Below are positions 1 through 8,520 of a DNA stretch of 64,000 nucleotides, piece after piece. Under the pieces are notes generated by a model that had not been told where the DNA came from, ran no database searches, and worked only from the letters and a program-made list of their open reading frames with translations. This DNA is from Flavobacterium lacustre (GTDB lineage: Bacteria > Bacteroidota > Bacteroidia > Flavobacteriales > Flavobacteriaceae): NCBI RefSeq assembly GCF_027474525.2, contig NZ_CP114882.2, positions 3,038,001-3,102,000 on the forward strand. Reading direction: 5' to 3'. How positions within the stretch are numbered: position 1 is the first letter of the stretch; each line of letters opens with the position of its first letter. The translations under genes were made by a program, and so were the position numbers.

Positions 1-60
1 AAATTGCAAAGGATTTTGGCAGCACAAGTAGAAATTGAAAAACAATTAGAAACCAAATAA
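1..60 (+). CDS. C-terminal end of a CDS cut by the window edge
   Basis: An open frame from base 1 to the TAA at 58-60 encodes a charged helical tail ending in EKQLETK. Only 19 residues are visible, so the family cannot be read. It stops two bases before the first CusB-like adaptor and is probably the upstream gene of the same efflux operon; a TolC-type outer membrane protein or RND pump would be expected there. That is inference from context only. Confidence 0.5.
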   Translation, partial: KLQRILAAQVEIEKQLETK

Positions 61-62
61 TT

Positions 63-1310
63 ATGAACAAGTATATAAAATATGGTTTAGCTTTTATCGT
101 AATTTCCATTATTGGAATTGCAATCTATTTATTTGCAATAAAATCAGACAATCATTCAGAAATGGGACATCAAAACGAGATTTACACTTGTTCAATGCAT
201 CCACAAATCATTAGAGATAAACCCGGAAATTGTCCCATTTGCGGAATGACTTTAGTAAAAAAAATAACGGAGAATAATTCAGTTGAAGATAATTCAATCG
301 ACAATCTTATAAAACCTACCGACAATTTTATAGTAGGAAATTATCAAACGACAACGGCAATAGACACTACTTTGAGCAGTGAAATAAATCTACCAGGAAT
401 TGTGGGGTATGATCCCAATTCATCGGTAAATATTGCAGCTCGAATGAGCGGAAGAATTGAGCGAATGTATGTCAATTATAAATATCAAAAAGTAAATAAA
501 GGACAAAAACTATTTGATTTATACAGCCCTGAATTACTGACGGAGCAACAAAACTTCATTTATATGGTCATTAATGATGTTGAAAACCCTTCAATTATTG
601 ATGCCTCAAGACAAAAATTATTGCTATATGGAATGACTCAAAATCAAATAAATGCGCTGTCTAATTCCAAAAAAGTAAACCCGCTAATAACAATTTATAG
701 TCCTGCTTCCGGGATTATTGATGGAACAGCAACGATGGATAATACAACTATTCCTGTGATGCAAAGTGCGAATAACAACACTGAAGTTTTGAATGTTAAA
801 GAAGGGAGTTATATAAAAAAGGGAGAAGTCATTTTTAAACTATTAAATACGGATAAAGTATGGGGAATATTCAATGTTATCCAAGGATACAATAGTCTAA
901 TCAAAGCCAATCAATCCATCAGAATTACTTCCGAACTTGACAAAGATGAATTTATGGATGCAAAAATAAATTTTGTCGAAACACAATTAAACGCAGCTGA
1001 TAAAACCAATAGAATTCGAGTTTATTTAAATAACAATAAATTGAAATTACCAGTTGGTTTGCGATTGCAAGGCGCAGTGAAAACAAATGCCGTAAAAGGA
1101 ATTTGGATTCAAAAACAGGCAATGGTAAGTATTGGAAACAAGAAAATAGTTTTCTTAAAAATGGAGAATGGCTTTAAGGCATCGGCCATAAAAACAGGAA
1201 TTGAAATAGATGATTTTATCCAAATTATTGAGGGCATTTCAGTAAAAGACACCATTGCCAAAAACGCACAATATTTAATTGACAGCGAAAGCTTTATTAA
1301 AACCGAATAA
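63..1310 (+). CDS. CusB-like RND efflux periplasmic adaptor with heavy-metal-binding domain
   Basis: Likely periplasmic adaptor of a copper/silver tripartite RND pump. Residues 1-25 form an N-terminal membrane anchor. Residues about 40-67 carry the heavy-metal-binding motif YTCSMHP...CPICGMTLV (Cys, Met and His ligands), as in CusB/CusF-type proteins. The rest has the barrel-sandwich and helical hairpin layout of membrane fusion proteins (GRIERMYVNYKYQKVNKGQ, then SPELLTEQQNF). It starts two bases after the upstream stop, and its own stop overlaps the next adaptor gene (ATAATGATG), so it is in an operon. No pump gene is visible beside it; one may lie upstream of the window. Family call is firm; the exact metal is inferred. 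Confidence 0.85.
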   Translation: MNKYIKYGLAFIVISIIGIAIYLFAIKSDNHSEMGHQNEIYTCSMHPQIIRDKPGNCPICGMTLVKKITENNSVEDNSIDNLIKPTDNFIVGNYQTTTAIDTTLSSEINLPGIVGYDPNSSVNIAARMSGRIERMYVNYKYQKVNKGQKLFDLYSPELLTEQQNFIYMVINDVENPSIIDASRQKLLLYGMTQNQINALSNSKKVNPLITIYSPASGIIDGTATMDNTTIPVMQSANNNTEVLNVKEGSYIKKGEVIFKLLNTDKVWGIFNVIQGYNSLIKANQSIRITSELDKDEFMDAKINFVETQLNAADKTNRIRVYLNNNKLKLPVGLRLQGAVKTNAVKGIWIQKQAMVSIGNKKIVFLKMENGFKASAIKTGIEIDDFIQIIEGISVKDTIAKNAQYLIDSESFIKTE

Positions 1311-2530
1311 TGATGAAGACAATAAAAAAAATAAGTGTATTATCAATACTATTTATGGTAATGGTGGCTTGTAATACTAAAGAAAAAGAAGACCATAGCA
1401 AACACAATAAGAGTGCAGCAACAACATTTTACACTTGTTCAATGGATCCACAAGTCAAGGAGGACAAACCCGGAAAATGCCCTATTTGCCATATGGAGTT
1501 AACCCCAATAAAACAAGATGACACAGAGGCTAATGAAATAAGTTTGAGTAAACAGCAAATACAACTGGGAAATATCACTACCCAAACTATTTCAGAAACC
1601 CAAAGCAGTTTAGAGCAAAATTATACGGGAGTCCTGACAATTAATCAAGAGAAAATCAAAACCATTTCTTCAAGAGCAATGGGAAGAATTGAAAAGTTGT
1701 ACTTCAAAACCGTCGGCGATTATGTGGCTAAAAATCAAGCCGTATATCAATTGTATAGCGAAGATATTGCCATTGCTAAACAGGATTATTTCACGGCATA
1801 CAAACAACTATCAATGCCTGGCGATTTTGGAAAGAATGCCCGAAATATGCTCAATGCAGCAAAACAAAAGCTGCTATTCTTTGGTTTAACCAATGCCCAA
1901 ATTGAAAGTTTAAAAACCGGTAAAGAGGTTTCTCCTTATACCATTTTTTATAGCACTGCCAGTGGAACAATATCGGAAATAAGTACCACAGAAGGCAGTT
2001 ATGCAATGGAAGGTTCTAGCATCATTAAATTGGCGGATTTAAACAGTCTTTGGTTAGAAACACAAGTAAACGTAAACTATGCCAAGAATCTAAAAATAGG
2101 ACAAAAAGCCCAAATAACGTTTGCCGATTTTCCTGATAAAACCATAAATGCGCAAGTTTCTTTTATCAATCCGGAAATAAATCCAGACACGCGTCTACTT
2201 TTAATTCGATTGGAAATACCAAATCCAAATTTGCAATTAAAACCGGGGATGCAAGCGATGGCAAAATTAACACAATCCAATTTAAAAGGATTGTATATTC
2301 CTGTTGATGCAGTTATCAGGGAGGAAAACGCTTCCTATATTTGGGTTGAAAAAAGACCGGGAGTATTTGAAAACCTAATGGTCGAAACTGGAATAGAAAC
2401 CAATGGAATGATAGAAATAAAATCAGAAATAGACAGTACAAAAAAAGTGGTAATTACTGGTGCCTATGCTATAAACAGTGAATATAAATTCCGAAAAGGC
2501 AGTGACCCAATGGAAGGAATGAAAATGTAA
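1310..2530 (+). CDS. CusB-like efflux adaptor lipoprotein with heavy-metal-binding domain
   Basis: Second membrane-fusion adaptor, 406 residues. A lipobox (VMVACN, Cys about 21) follows a hydrophobic signal, so it is probably a lipoprotein of the periplasmic face. A metal-binding segment at about 41-68 reads YTCSMDP...CPICHMELTP; compared with the neighbour, His is replaced by Asp and Gly by His. The downstream part is a typical HlyD/CusB fold (GRIEKLYFKTVGDYVAKNQ). It overlaps the stop of the upstream adaptor and is followed 12 bp later by the P-type ATPase gene. Two adaptors in a row suggest either two pumps or a heteromeric adaptor. Substrate Cu/Ag is inferred from the motif and the adjacent CopA. 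Confidence 0.85.
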   Translation: MMKTIKKISVLSILFMVMVACNTKEKEDHSKHNKSAATTFYTCSMDPQVKEDKPGKCPICHMELTPIKQDDTEANEISLSKQQIQLGNITTQTISETQSSLEQNYTGVLTINQEKIKTISSRAMGRIEKLYFKTVGDYVAKNQAVYQLYSEDIAIAKQDYFTAYKQLSMPGDFGKNARNMLNAAKQKLLFFGLTNAQIESLKTGKEVSPYTIFYSTASGTISEISTTEGSYAMEGSSIIKLADLNSLWLETQVNVNYAKNLKIGQKAQITFADFPDKTINAQVSFINPEINPDTRLLLIRLEIPNPNLQLKPGMQAMAKLTQSNLKGLYIPVDAVIREENASYIWVEKRPGVFENLMVETGIETNGMIEIKSEIDSTKKVVITGAYAINSEYKFRKGSDPMEGMKM

Positions 2531-2542
2531 ATATTAAAAATT

Positions 2543-5080
2543 ATGACACATACATATATTATTTCAGGAATGACTTGTGATGGTTGTCGCACCAAAGTCG
2601 AAAAAACATTGAATGCTGTTGAGGGCATTGAAGCAAAAGTTTCATTAAATCCGTCTATAGCCACTATAACAATGGAAAAACACATTCCATTAGCACAGTT
2701 GCAAGAAGCATTATCTGCCGTTGGAAAATACACCTTAGAAGTGACTAATGGTAAAACTCCACAACAAGTAACAACCAATGAAGATGCAGCAAAATCTTGT
2801 TGTTCTAAGCATTCCCACAGCGATAAAACGGAAATCAATGTTCCTGTTAATACAAGTGGCAAATACTACTGTCCTATGCATTGTGAAGGCGAAAAATTAT
2901 ATGACAAAGCGGGTGACTGCCCCGTATGCGGTATGGATTTAGTAAAAGCCCCAGAGTTGACGGTTAGCAAAGCCTTATATACTTGTCCAATGCATCCCGA
3001 AGTAATTAGTGAAACGTCGGGTTCTTGTCCAATTTGTGGTATGGATTTGGTGCCAATGGAACCAAGTGATAATGAAGACCAAAAGACGTATAAGGATTTG
3101 GTAAAGAAAATGAAAATTGCTGTTGTATTTACTGTTCCTATTTTCACCATTGCTATGATAGAAATGGTACACAATAATCCTTTACTTCAAATAATGGATG
3201 CCTCAAAATGGAATTGGGTGCAATTAATATTATCGCTTCCGGTAGTATTTTATGCCTGCTGGATATTCTTTGTTCGTGCATTCAAGTCTATTGTTACTTG
3301 GAACTTGAATATGTTTACCCTTATCGGAATTGGAACTGGAGTTGCTTTTTTATTCAGTTTAGTAGGAATGTTTTTTCCTAATATTTTTCCAAACGAATTC
3401 AAAACGGAAACTGGAACAGTACTGCTCTATTTTGAAGCTACAACTGTAATATTAACTTTAGTTTTATTAGGTCAACTTTTAGAAGCTAGAGCGCACAGCC
3501 AAACAAGTGGTGCAATCAAAGAATTATTAAAACTCGCTCCAACAGAAGCAACTTTAGTTATTGATGGAAACGATAAAGTAATATCCATTCAGGACATCAA
3601 AAAAGGCGATTTATTGCGAGTAAAACCAGGAGACAAAATTCCAGTTGATGGAAAAATAACCGATGGCGAAAGCAGTATAGACGAAGCAATGATAACTGGT
3701 GAACCTATTCCAGTTGATAAAAAGAAAGATGATAATGTAATTGCAGGAACTATAAACGGTAACAAATCCTTTGTAATGATAGCCGAAAAAGTAGGTTCTG
3801 AAACTTTGCTTTCTCAAATTGTTCAAATGGTAAATGATGCCAGTCGTTCAAGAGCACCTATTCAAAAATTAGCCGATAGTATTGCTAAATATTTTGTTCC
3901 CATTGTAGTCATTATTTCGGTAGTAACATTTTTCGTTTGGGCAAAATTTGGACCAGAACCAGCTTTGGTTTACGGTTTTATAAATGCAATTGCGGTTTTA
4001 ATTATTGCTTGTCCTTGTGCATTGGGTCTGGCTACTCCAATGTCAGTAATGGTAGGTGTTGGCAAAGGCGCACAATCGGGAGTTTTGATTAAAAATGCTG
4101 AAGCTTTGGAAAATATGAATAAAGTGAATGTTTTAATTACAGATAAAACAGGAACCATTACTGAAGGAAAGCCATCAGTTGAAAAGATATTTGCATCAAA
4201 CAATAACGAAAATGATTTGTTACAAAGCATCGCTTCATTAAACCAATACAGCGAACATCCATTGGCACAAGCAGTAATCAATTATGCCAAATCCAAAACC
4301 GTTTCATTAATTGAAGTCAAAGATTTTGAAGCCGTTGCAGGAAAAGGCGTGACTGGAACTGTAAACAATAGAAAGATAGCATTAGGAAATAAAAAACTAA
4401 TAGAACAAGTAAAAGCAACTATTGCTGACGATTTAGAAAGCAAAATTATTGCCGAGCAGAAACTAGGAAAAACCGTTTCATATATTGCTGTTAATGGCGT
4501 TGCAGTTGGTTTTGTATCAATTACCGATGCAATTAAAATATCTAGTAAAGAAGCCATAAAAGAATTAATGCGTCAAGGAGTTGAAGTAATTATGCTTACT
4601 GGCGACAATGTAAATACAGCCAAAGCAGTTGCCGATGAATTAAACTTATCATCCTACAAAGCAAGTTGTTTACCCGAAGACAAATTGAACGAAATAAAAC
4701 GCTTACAATCCGAAGGGAAAATTGTAGCAATGGCAGGCGATGGTATAAATGATGCACCCGCACTAGCACAAGCAGACATTGGAATTGCGATGGGAACAGG
4801 AACTGATGTAGCTATTGAAAGTGCAAAAATCACTCTAGTAAAAGGCGATTTACAAGGCATCGTAAAAGCCAAGAATTTGAGCCACGCTGTAATGCGAAAC
4901 ATCAAACAAAACTTGTTTTTTGCTTTCTTCTATAATGTTTTAGGAGTTCCAATTGCAGCGGGAGTTTTGTATCCATTTTTTGGAGTTTTATTATCGCCAA
5001 TGATTGCAGCTTTAGCAATGAGTTTTAGCTCGGTTTCTGTAATTGTAAATGCTTTGCGATTGAGAAATTTGAAACTATAG
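2543..5080 (+). CDS. copA: CopA-type copper-translocating P-type ATPase
   Basis: P1B-type ATPase of 845 residues that exports Cu(I) (or Ag) across the inner membrane. Order: HMA domain with GMTCDGC (CxxC) at residues about 9-15; two heavy-metal-binding repeats (YYCPMHC...CPVCGMDLV and YTCPMHP...CPICGMDLV) at about 108-172; membrane helices; TGE actuator motif (ITGEPIP); CPC at residues 490-492; phosphorylation Asp534 in DKTGT; hinge GDGINDAP. CPC with downstream copper-type helices fits CopA. The same Cys/Met motif recurs in the two upstream adaptors, so three successive proteins carry it. It follows the adaptor gene by 12 bp and is probably co-transcribed. Confidence 0.93.
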   Translation: MTHTYIISGMTCDGCRTKVEKTLNAVEGIEAKVSLNPSIATITMEKHIPLAQLQEALSAVGKYTLEVTNGKTPQQVTTNEDAAKSCCSKHSHSDKTEINVPVNTSGKYYCPMHCEGEKLYDKAGDCPVCGMDLVKAPELTVSKALYTCPMHPEVISETSGSCPICGMDLVPMEPSDNEDQKTYKDLVKKMKIAVVFTVPIFTIAMIEMVHNNPLLQIMDASKWNWVQLILSLPVVFYACWIFFVRAFKSIVTWNLNMFTLIGIGTGVAFLFSLVGMFFPNIFPNEFKTETGTVLLYFEATTVILTLVLLGQLLEARAHSQTSGAIKELLKLAPTEATLVIDGNDKVISIQDIKKGDLLRVKPGDKIPVDGKITDGESSIDEAMITGEPIPVDKKKDDNVIAGTINGNKSFVMIAEKVGSETLLSQIVQMVNDASRSRAPIQKLADSIAKYFVPIVVIISVVTFFVWAKFGPEPALVYGFINAIAVLIIACPCALGLATPMSVMVGVGKGAQSGVLIKNAEALENMNKVNVLITDKTGTITEGKPSVEKIFASNNNENDLLQSIASLNQYSEHPLAQAVINYAKSKTVSLIEVKDFEAVAGKGVTGTVNNRKIALGNKKLIEQVKATIADDLESKIIAEQKLGKTVSYIAVNGVAVGFVSITDAIKISSKEAIKELMRQGVEVIMLTGDNVNTAKAVADELNLSSYKASCLPEDKLNEIKRLQSEGKIVAMAGDGINDAPALAQADIGIAMGTGTDVAIESAKITLVKGDLQGIVKAKNLSHAVMRNIKQNLFFAFFYNVLGVPIAAGVLYPFFGVLLSPMIAALAMSFSSVSVIVNALRLRNLKL

Positions 5081-5157
5081 AAAAATATAAATCAGGCAAC
5101 AGTGATACTGAAGACCGGGCAACAGCGTAACTGACGAATAATTAAATACAATTTATT

Positions 5158-5634
5158 ATGAAAATTCAAAAATTAATTTCGACAAAAACAATTTCATTAT
5201 TAACAATGTTTTTAATGATTATCTCGTTAAGTGCCAATGCACAAACTAAATCGGATTCCAACCCTACTGAAAAAATTTACATCAATAAAAAGGGTGAAAT
5301 TCACGATCACGGTTGGAACAAATTAGGATTTATTACCAAAGACAATATCGTGAAAGACAACCAAGGCAAGACCATCTATTTTATTGATGCAAACGGTAAT
5401 GTTATTGATTCTAATGGAAAAAAGATGGGTATGGCTAAGAAAAATGGTTCTTACTACAACATAAAAGGTGAAAACGTGGTTAATATTGGAAAAACACAAG
5501 AAGAAAAATGCGAAATACTGGATGCAAAAGGTCATAATGTAGGTAGCGTACATAAAAATTACAAACTCCACGCGTGTGCCGCTCATTGCTTATTGTTGGA
5601 GAAAAAGATGAATGATGAAAAATCAAAAAATTAA
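5158..5634 (+). CDS. Exported small protein, probable 5-fold beta-flower repeat
   Basis: 158 residues with a signal peptide (cleavage near SANAQ, residue about 29). The mature part is a chain of short Gly/Asn/Asp-rich turns (INKKGEIHD, FIDANGNVID, ILDAKGHNVG), like the small beta-flower repeat proteins of Bacteroidota. A late HACAAHC segment could bind metal, and the gene follows copA by 77 bp, so a periplasmic role in copper handling is plausible but unproven. A perfect 13-bp hairpin terminator follows the stop. Confidence 0.6.
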   Translation: MKIQKLISTKTISLLTMFLMIISLSANAQTKSDSNPTEKIYINKKGEIHDHGWNKLGFITKDNIVKDNQGKTIYFIDANGNVIDSNGKKMGMAKKNGSYYNIKGENVVNIGKTQEEKCEILDAKGHNVGSVHKNYKLHACAAHCLLLEKKMNDEKSKN

Positions 5635-5642
5635 TTTTCTTA

Positions 5643-5678
5643 ATAAATGGTTCGTCCTAAAACGAACCATTTATTTTA
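5643..5678 (+). terminator. Rho-independent terminator after the copper operon
   Basis: Perfect 13-bp inverted repeat (arms 5643-5655 and 5662-5674, ATAAATGGTTCGT and its complement) followed by a short T-rich run. It ends the metal operon that starts upstream of the window. Confidence 0.8.
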
Positions 5679-5743
5679 TACTATAAAATGACTTTCTGTT
5701 AATTGTAAAAACGAATAAGTAATAAGATATAGCTGTATTAAAA

Positions 5744-6988
5744 ATGAACAACCTTACTCAAATAATCCAACAATACAAAACCGATACTGAAAGTGTTTAT
5801 ACTACTTGGTTTGTCGATAATGACCAACGATTAAAAGCATTTCGGACTATTCGCCGTGGTGTTTTGCAAGTGATAGACGACATCAAAAACAAAATATTTC
5901 CTAACGATTTTAAAGGCAGTAGTTTAGAATTTGTATTGAGTTGTATAGCAGAACAAAAACAAGTCTTTGTTGGCGTAGCACATCCTTTTTATTGGAAACC
6001 AAAATTAAGAATTCCGGATATTTACGAAAACCAAAACAATAAAATTGCTTTCGGTCAATTTCTCGAAAACTGCATTAATGCCAAAACAGAGGAACAAGTA
6101 GTAAAAGAAATTGTAAAACTGGACGAACTCAAAATAAAAGGTCTTGGCCCTGCCGTGGCCAGTATTCTATATTTTTTGCATCCAACTTGGTTTCCACCAT
6201 TCAATACAGCCATTCTCAACGGATTTAATTTTCTGTTTAAAGACAAAAAGAAGTTGGGCAGTTGGACGGAATACCTTAAAATTAGAGAGACACTAATCGA
6301 AACCAACTGCAAACACAAAAGTGAATTATCAAATGATTTAGGAGCAATAGCAGGATTGTGTTTTGAAATTGGAACACAAAAAATGCTTATTGGCAACGAT
6401 GAATATTTAAGCGAAGAAGAACGCAATAAGTTTGAAAAGAATATACTAAAACGACAAAAAGAAATTCAGGAAGAAAAACTAGAAGAAAATCTTCACAACG
6501 AAATGCAATACCACTTACTTAAAATTGGAGTTTCACTGGGGTACGATGTTACACCAGCCAGTAATGATAAAAGTAAAGCGTTTAATGGTCAAAGTTTTTC
6601 GTTTATATCAATTGGTAAATTTCCAGAATTACCAACGGACAAAGACACTCAAAACACGATTAAACTCATTGATGTGCTTTGGTTTCAAAAAGGAACAAAC
6701 AAAATTATCGGTGCATTTGAAGTAGAAAAAAGCACCAGTATTTATTCAGGCATTTTACGCCTTTCTGATTTATATTTTAGTATTTCTAACGGCGAAGAGG
6801 TATTTTACATCATCATTCCAGACAGTCGCGAAAAAGATGTAATTCAACAATTAAATAGACCGGTCATAAAAAATTCAAAAATGAATATCAAATACATTCT
6901 GTTTTCAGAATTGAGAAGTCAATGTGATGCGATTTGCAAATTTGGCTCAGATTATTCAATAATGGAAAAAATCGCAAAATCAATCTAA
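5744..6988 (+). CDS. HhH-like plus PD-(D/E)XK-like nuclease protein, possible orphan restriction enzyme
   Basis: 414 residues, not matched to a named family. The N-terminal half contains KIKGLGPAVASILYFLHP, which resembles a helix-hairpin-helix DNA-binding segment. The C-terminal part reads IDVLWF...GAFEVEKSTS, a D...ExK-like arrangement of the PD-(D/E)XK nuclease fold, after an EEKLEENLHNEMQ linker. The layout is that of many type II restriction-type or repair nucleases. No methyltransferase sits beside it. It is a single gene between the copper operon and RteC, with its own leader. Confidence 0.5.
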   Translation: MNNLTQIIQQYKTDTESVYTTWFVDNDQRLKAFRTIRRGVLQVIDDIKNKIFPNDFKGSSLEFVLSCIAEQKQVFVGVAHPFYWKPKLRIPDIYENQNNKIAFGQFLENCINAKTEEQVVKEIVKLDELKIKGLGPAVASILYFLHPTWFPPFNTAILNGFNFLFKDKKKLGSWTEYLKIRETLIETNCKHKSELSNDLGAIAGLCFEIGTQKMLIGNDEYLSEEERNKFEKNILKRQKEIQEEKLEENLHNEMQYHLLKIGVSLGYDVTPASNDKSKAFNGQSFSFISIGKFPELPTDKDTQNTIKLIDVLWFQKGTNKIIGAFEVEKSTSIYSGILRLSDLYFSISNGEEVFYIIIPDSREKDVIQQLNRPVIKNSKMNIKYILFSELRSQCDAICKFGSDYSIMEKIAKSI

Positions 6989-7059
6989 AAATGAAACTAA
7001 AATTAGCCCTTTCAATAACTTTATAGGCTAATCTTTTTCAATTAATTTACATACAAAAA

Positions 7060-7914
7060 TTGAACGCCAAAATCAACCAACTTCTCTCCAACCTCAACGA
7101 ACAACTGAATTTTATTGATTTAGAAATTACTGACCCCATAAAACACGCTGAAAAAGCAATAGAAATGATTGTCAAATCATTAGGGAATTTGAAAGTAATA
7201 ATTATAAAAACCAATTTTAGAACCCAAACCGAAGAAATACTTTTTTTCAAAGAAGTTAAGCCCCAATTTTTTTCAAAATTAATATTTCATACAAAAGTGC
7301 TAAAAATTGAAACCAAACGACCAAAAGGAACAGACAGATCTCAAAGAAAATATTTACTAAACGAATTAGATAAATTAAATCATTATTTCGATAATAATTT
7401 GGAGTTTTATCAATATTACAGAACAGGAGCAATTTTCCTTGATGAAAAATATTTTTTAAGAGGAAAATATGATATTAGGTTATCATTAGATACTTTTTTC
7501 TTCACTTCAGACCAAGAATTTAATACAAGTCACGATTTTAAAGTATCAAAAATATTAGCCAACGATTTACTTGAAATATATCTAAAAGAACAGCTGACAA
7601 TATTAGACAGAAAAGAAACAATGACAACTAAAACACAAGCACTACCAAAAGTAAAACTCACTTGGACAGATAGTAAATCTGCATTAATTGAAACGATATA
7701 TGCCCTTTATTATCAAGGTAGCTTCAATAATGGTACTGCTGATATAAAAGACATAGCAAATTATTTTGAAGCAGTTTTCAATATCGATTTAGGTGATGTT
7801 TACAGAAGTTGGTATTCCATCAGAGGCAGAAAAACAGAAGAAACAACATATTTAGATGGTTTAACAAGAATACTAAAGAAGAAAATTGATCAAGAAAATA
7901 ATAAGTCAAAATAG
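7060..7914 (+). CDS. RteC-family regulator of conjugative transposons
   Basis: 284 residues resembling RteC, the regulator that controls excision genes of CTnDOT-type elements in Bacteroidota. Typical segments are a Glu/Leu-rich N-terminus, YFLRGKYDIRL and the late KLTWTDSKSALIETIYALYYQGSFN, which forms the C-terminal winged-helix domain ending with YRSWYSIRGRK. The best-fitting start is TTG at 7060 (residue 2 Asn); the first in-frame ATG is about 36 codons later and would remove conserved sequence. It lies upstream of an excisionase-like gene whose leader carries repeated CCAAGTT motifs that could be its operator. Confidence 0.8.
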   Translation: MNAKINQLLSNLNEQLNFIDLEITDPIKHAEKAIEMIVKSLGNLKVIIIKTNFRTQTEEILFFKEVKPQFFSKLIFHTKVLKIETKRPKGTDRSQRKYLLNELDKLNHYFDNNLEFYQYYRTGAIFLDEKYFLRGKYDIRLSLDTFFFTSDQEFNTSHDFKVSKILANDLLEIYLKEQLTILDRKETMTTKTQALPKVKLTWTDSKSALIETIYALYYQGSFNNGTADIKDIANYFEAVFNIDLGDVYRSWYSIRGRKTEETTYLDGLTRILKKKIDQENNKSK

Positions 7915-7917
7915 TAG

Positions 7918-7939
7918 TACCAAGTTCATACCAAGTTGG
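7918..7939. promoter_or_regulatory. Tandem TACCAAGTT repeat downstream of rteC
   Basis: Two copies of TACCAAGTT with an 11-bp period lie directly after the rteC stop. The same word recurs as a palindrome at 8142-8161. One helical turn of spacing suggests a protein-binding site. RteC or the adjacent excisionase is the obvious candidate, by inference. Confidence 0.4.
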
Positions 7940-8218
7940 CATAACTACATAATAAATTAAATATGTAATATATTGAAAATCAATATTTAAAACTAAATAG
8001 TGTTTTAAATATTTAGAAATTAAAAAAGATATTTGATTTAAAACAGTTCAATTCTTTTCCGAGCTGGTATTTTTAATAAAACCAAACACAATATTTAATC
8101 TGTTTTAACCATAAAAAACAGTAATTGACAAAAATTCGTTACCAAGTTGATACCAACTTGGCAAACAAAATAAATCAATTAATTCAATTTTGTACCATAA
8201 CAATTTAAAACATCAGTT
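7940..8218. promoter_or_regulatory. Leader of the excisionase-like gene with palindromic operator at 8142-8161
   Basis: About 280 AT-rich bases without an ORF. The clear feature is CCAAGTTGATACCAACTTGG at 8142-8161, an 8-bp perfect inverted repeat with a 4-bp spacer, 57 bp ahead of the ATG at 8219. A poor -7 match (CAATTTTG) follows it. The repeat shares its half-site with the tandem motif at 7918-7939. Confidence 0.5.
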
Positions 8219-8512
8219 ATGGCAATCGAAGTTATCACTCGCGAAGATTTAAACGAATTCCGTACACTTCTTCTTTCCGATTTAAACACAATGTTTAATT
8301 CAAAACCGCAACAGCAAAAACAATGGCTCAAATCCAACGAAGTCAGAAAGCTGTTAAACATTTCTTCCGGCACTTTACAAAATCTACGTGTAAACGGTAC
8401 ACTAACCTATACCAAAATTGGAGGAATTCTGTATTACTCCAGTAATGATTTAGAGAAAGTTATAGAAACTAACAAAGTCGAAGCAACACCTAACCTATTC
8501 AATCGTAAATAA
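8219..8512 (+). CDS. Helix-turn-helix excisionase-like protein
   Basis: 97 residues. The central part (WLKSNEVRKLLNISSGTLQN, then LTYTKIGGILYYS) is the winged MerR/Xis-type helix-turn-helix common to small Bacteroidota conjugative-transposon proteins. It probably acts as an excision or transcription factor. It lies 8 bp before the next gene and behind a palindromic operator, in the neighbourhood of rteC, which matches the regulation-excision segment of such elements. Confidence 0.75.
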   Translation: MAIEVITREDLNEFRTLLLSDLNTMFNSKPQQQKQWLKSNEVRKLLNISSGTLQNLRVNGTLTYTKIGGILYYSSNDLEKVIETNKVEATPNLFNRK

Positions 8513-8520
8513 CCTCAAAG

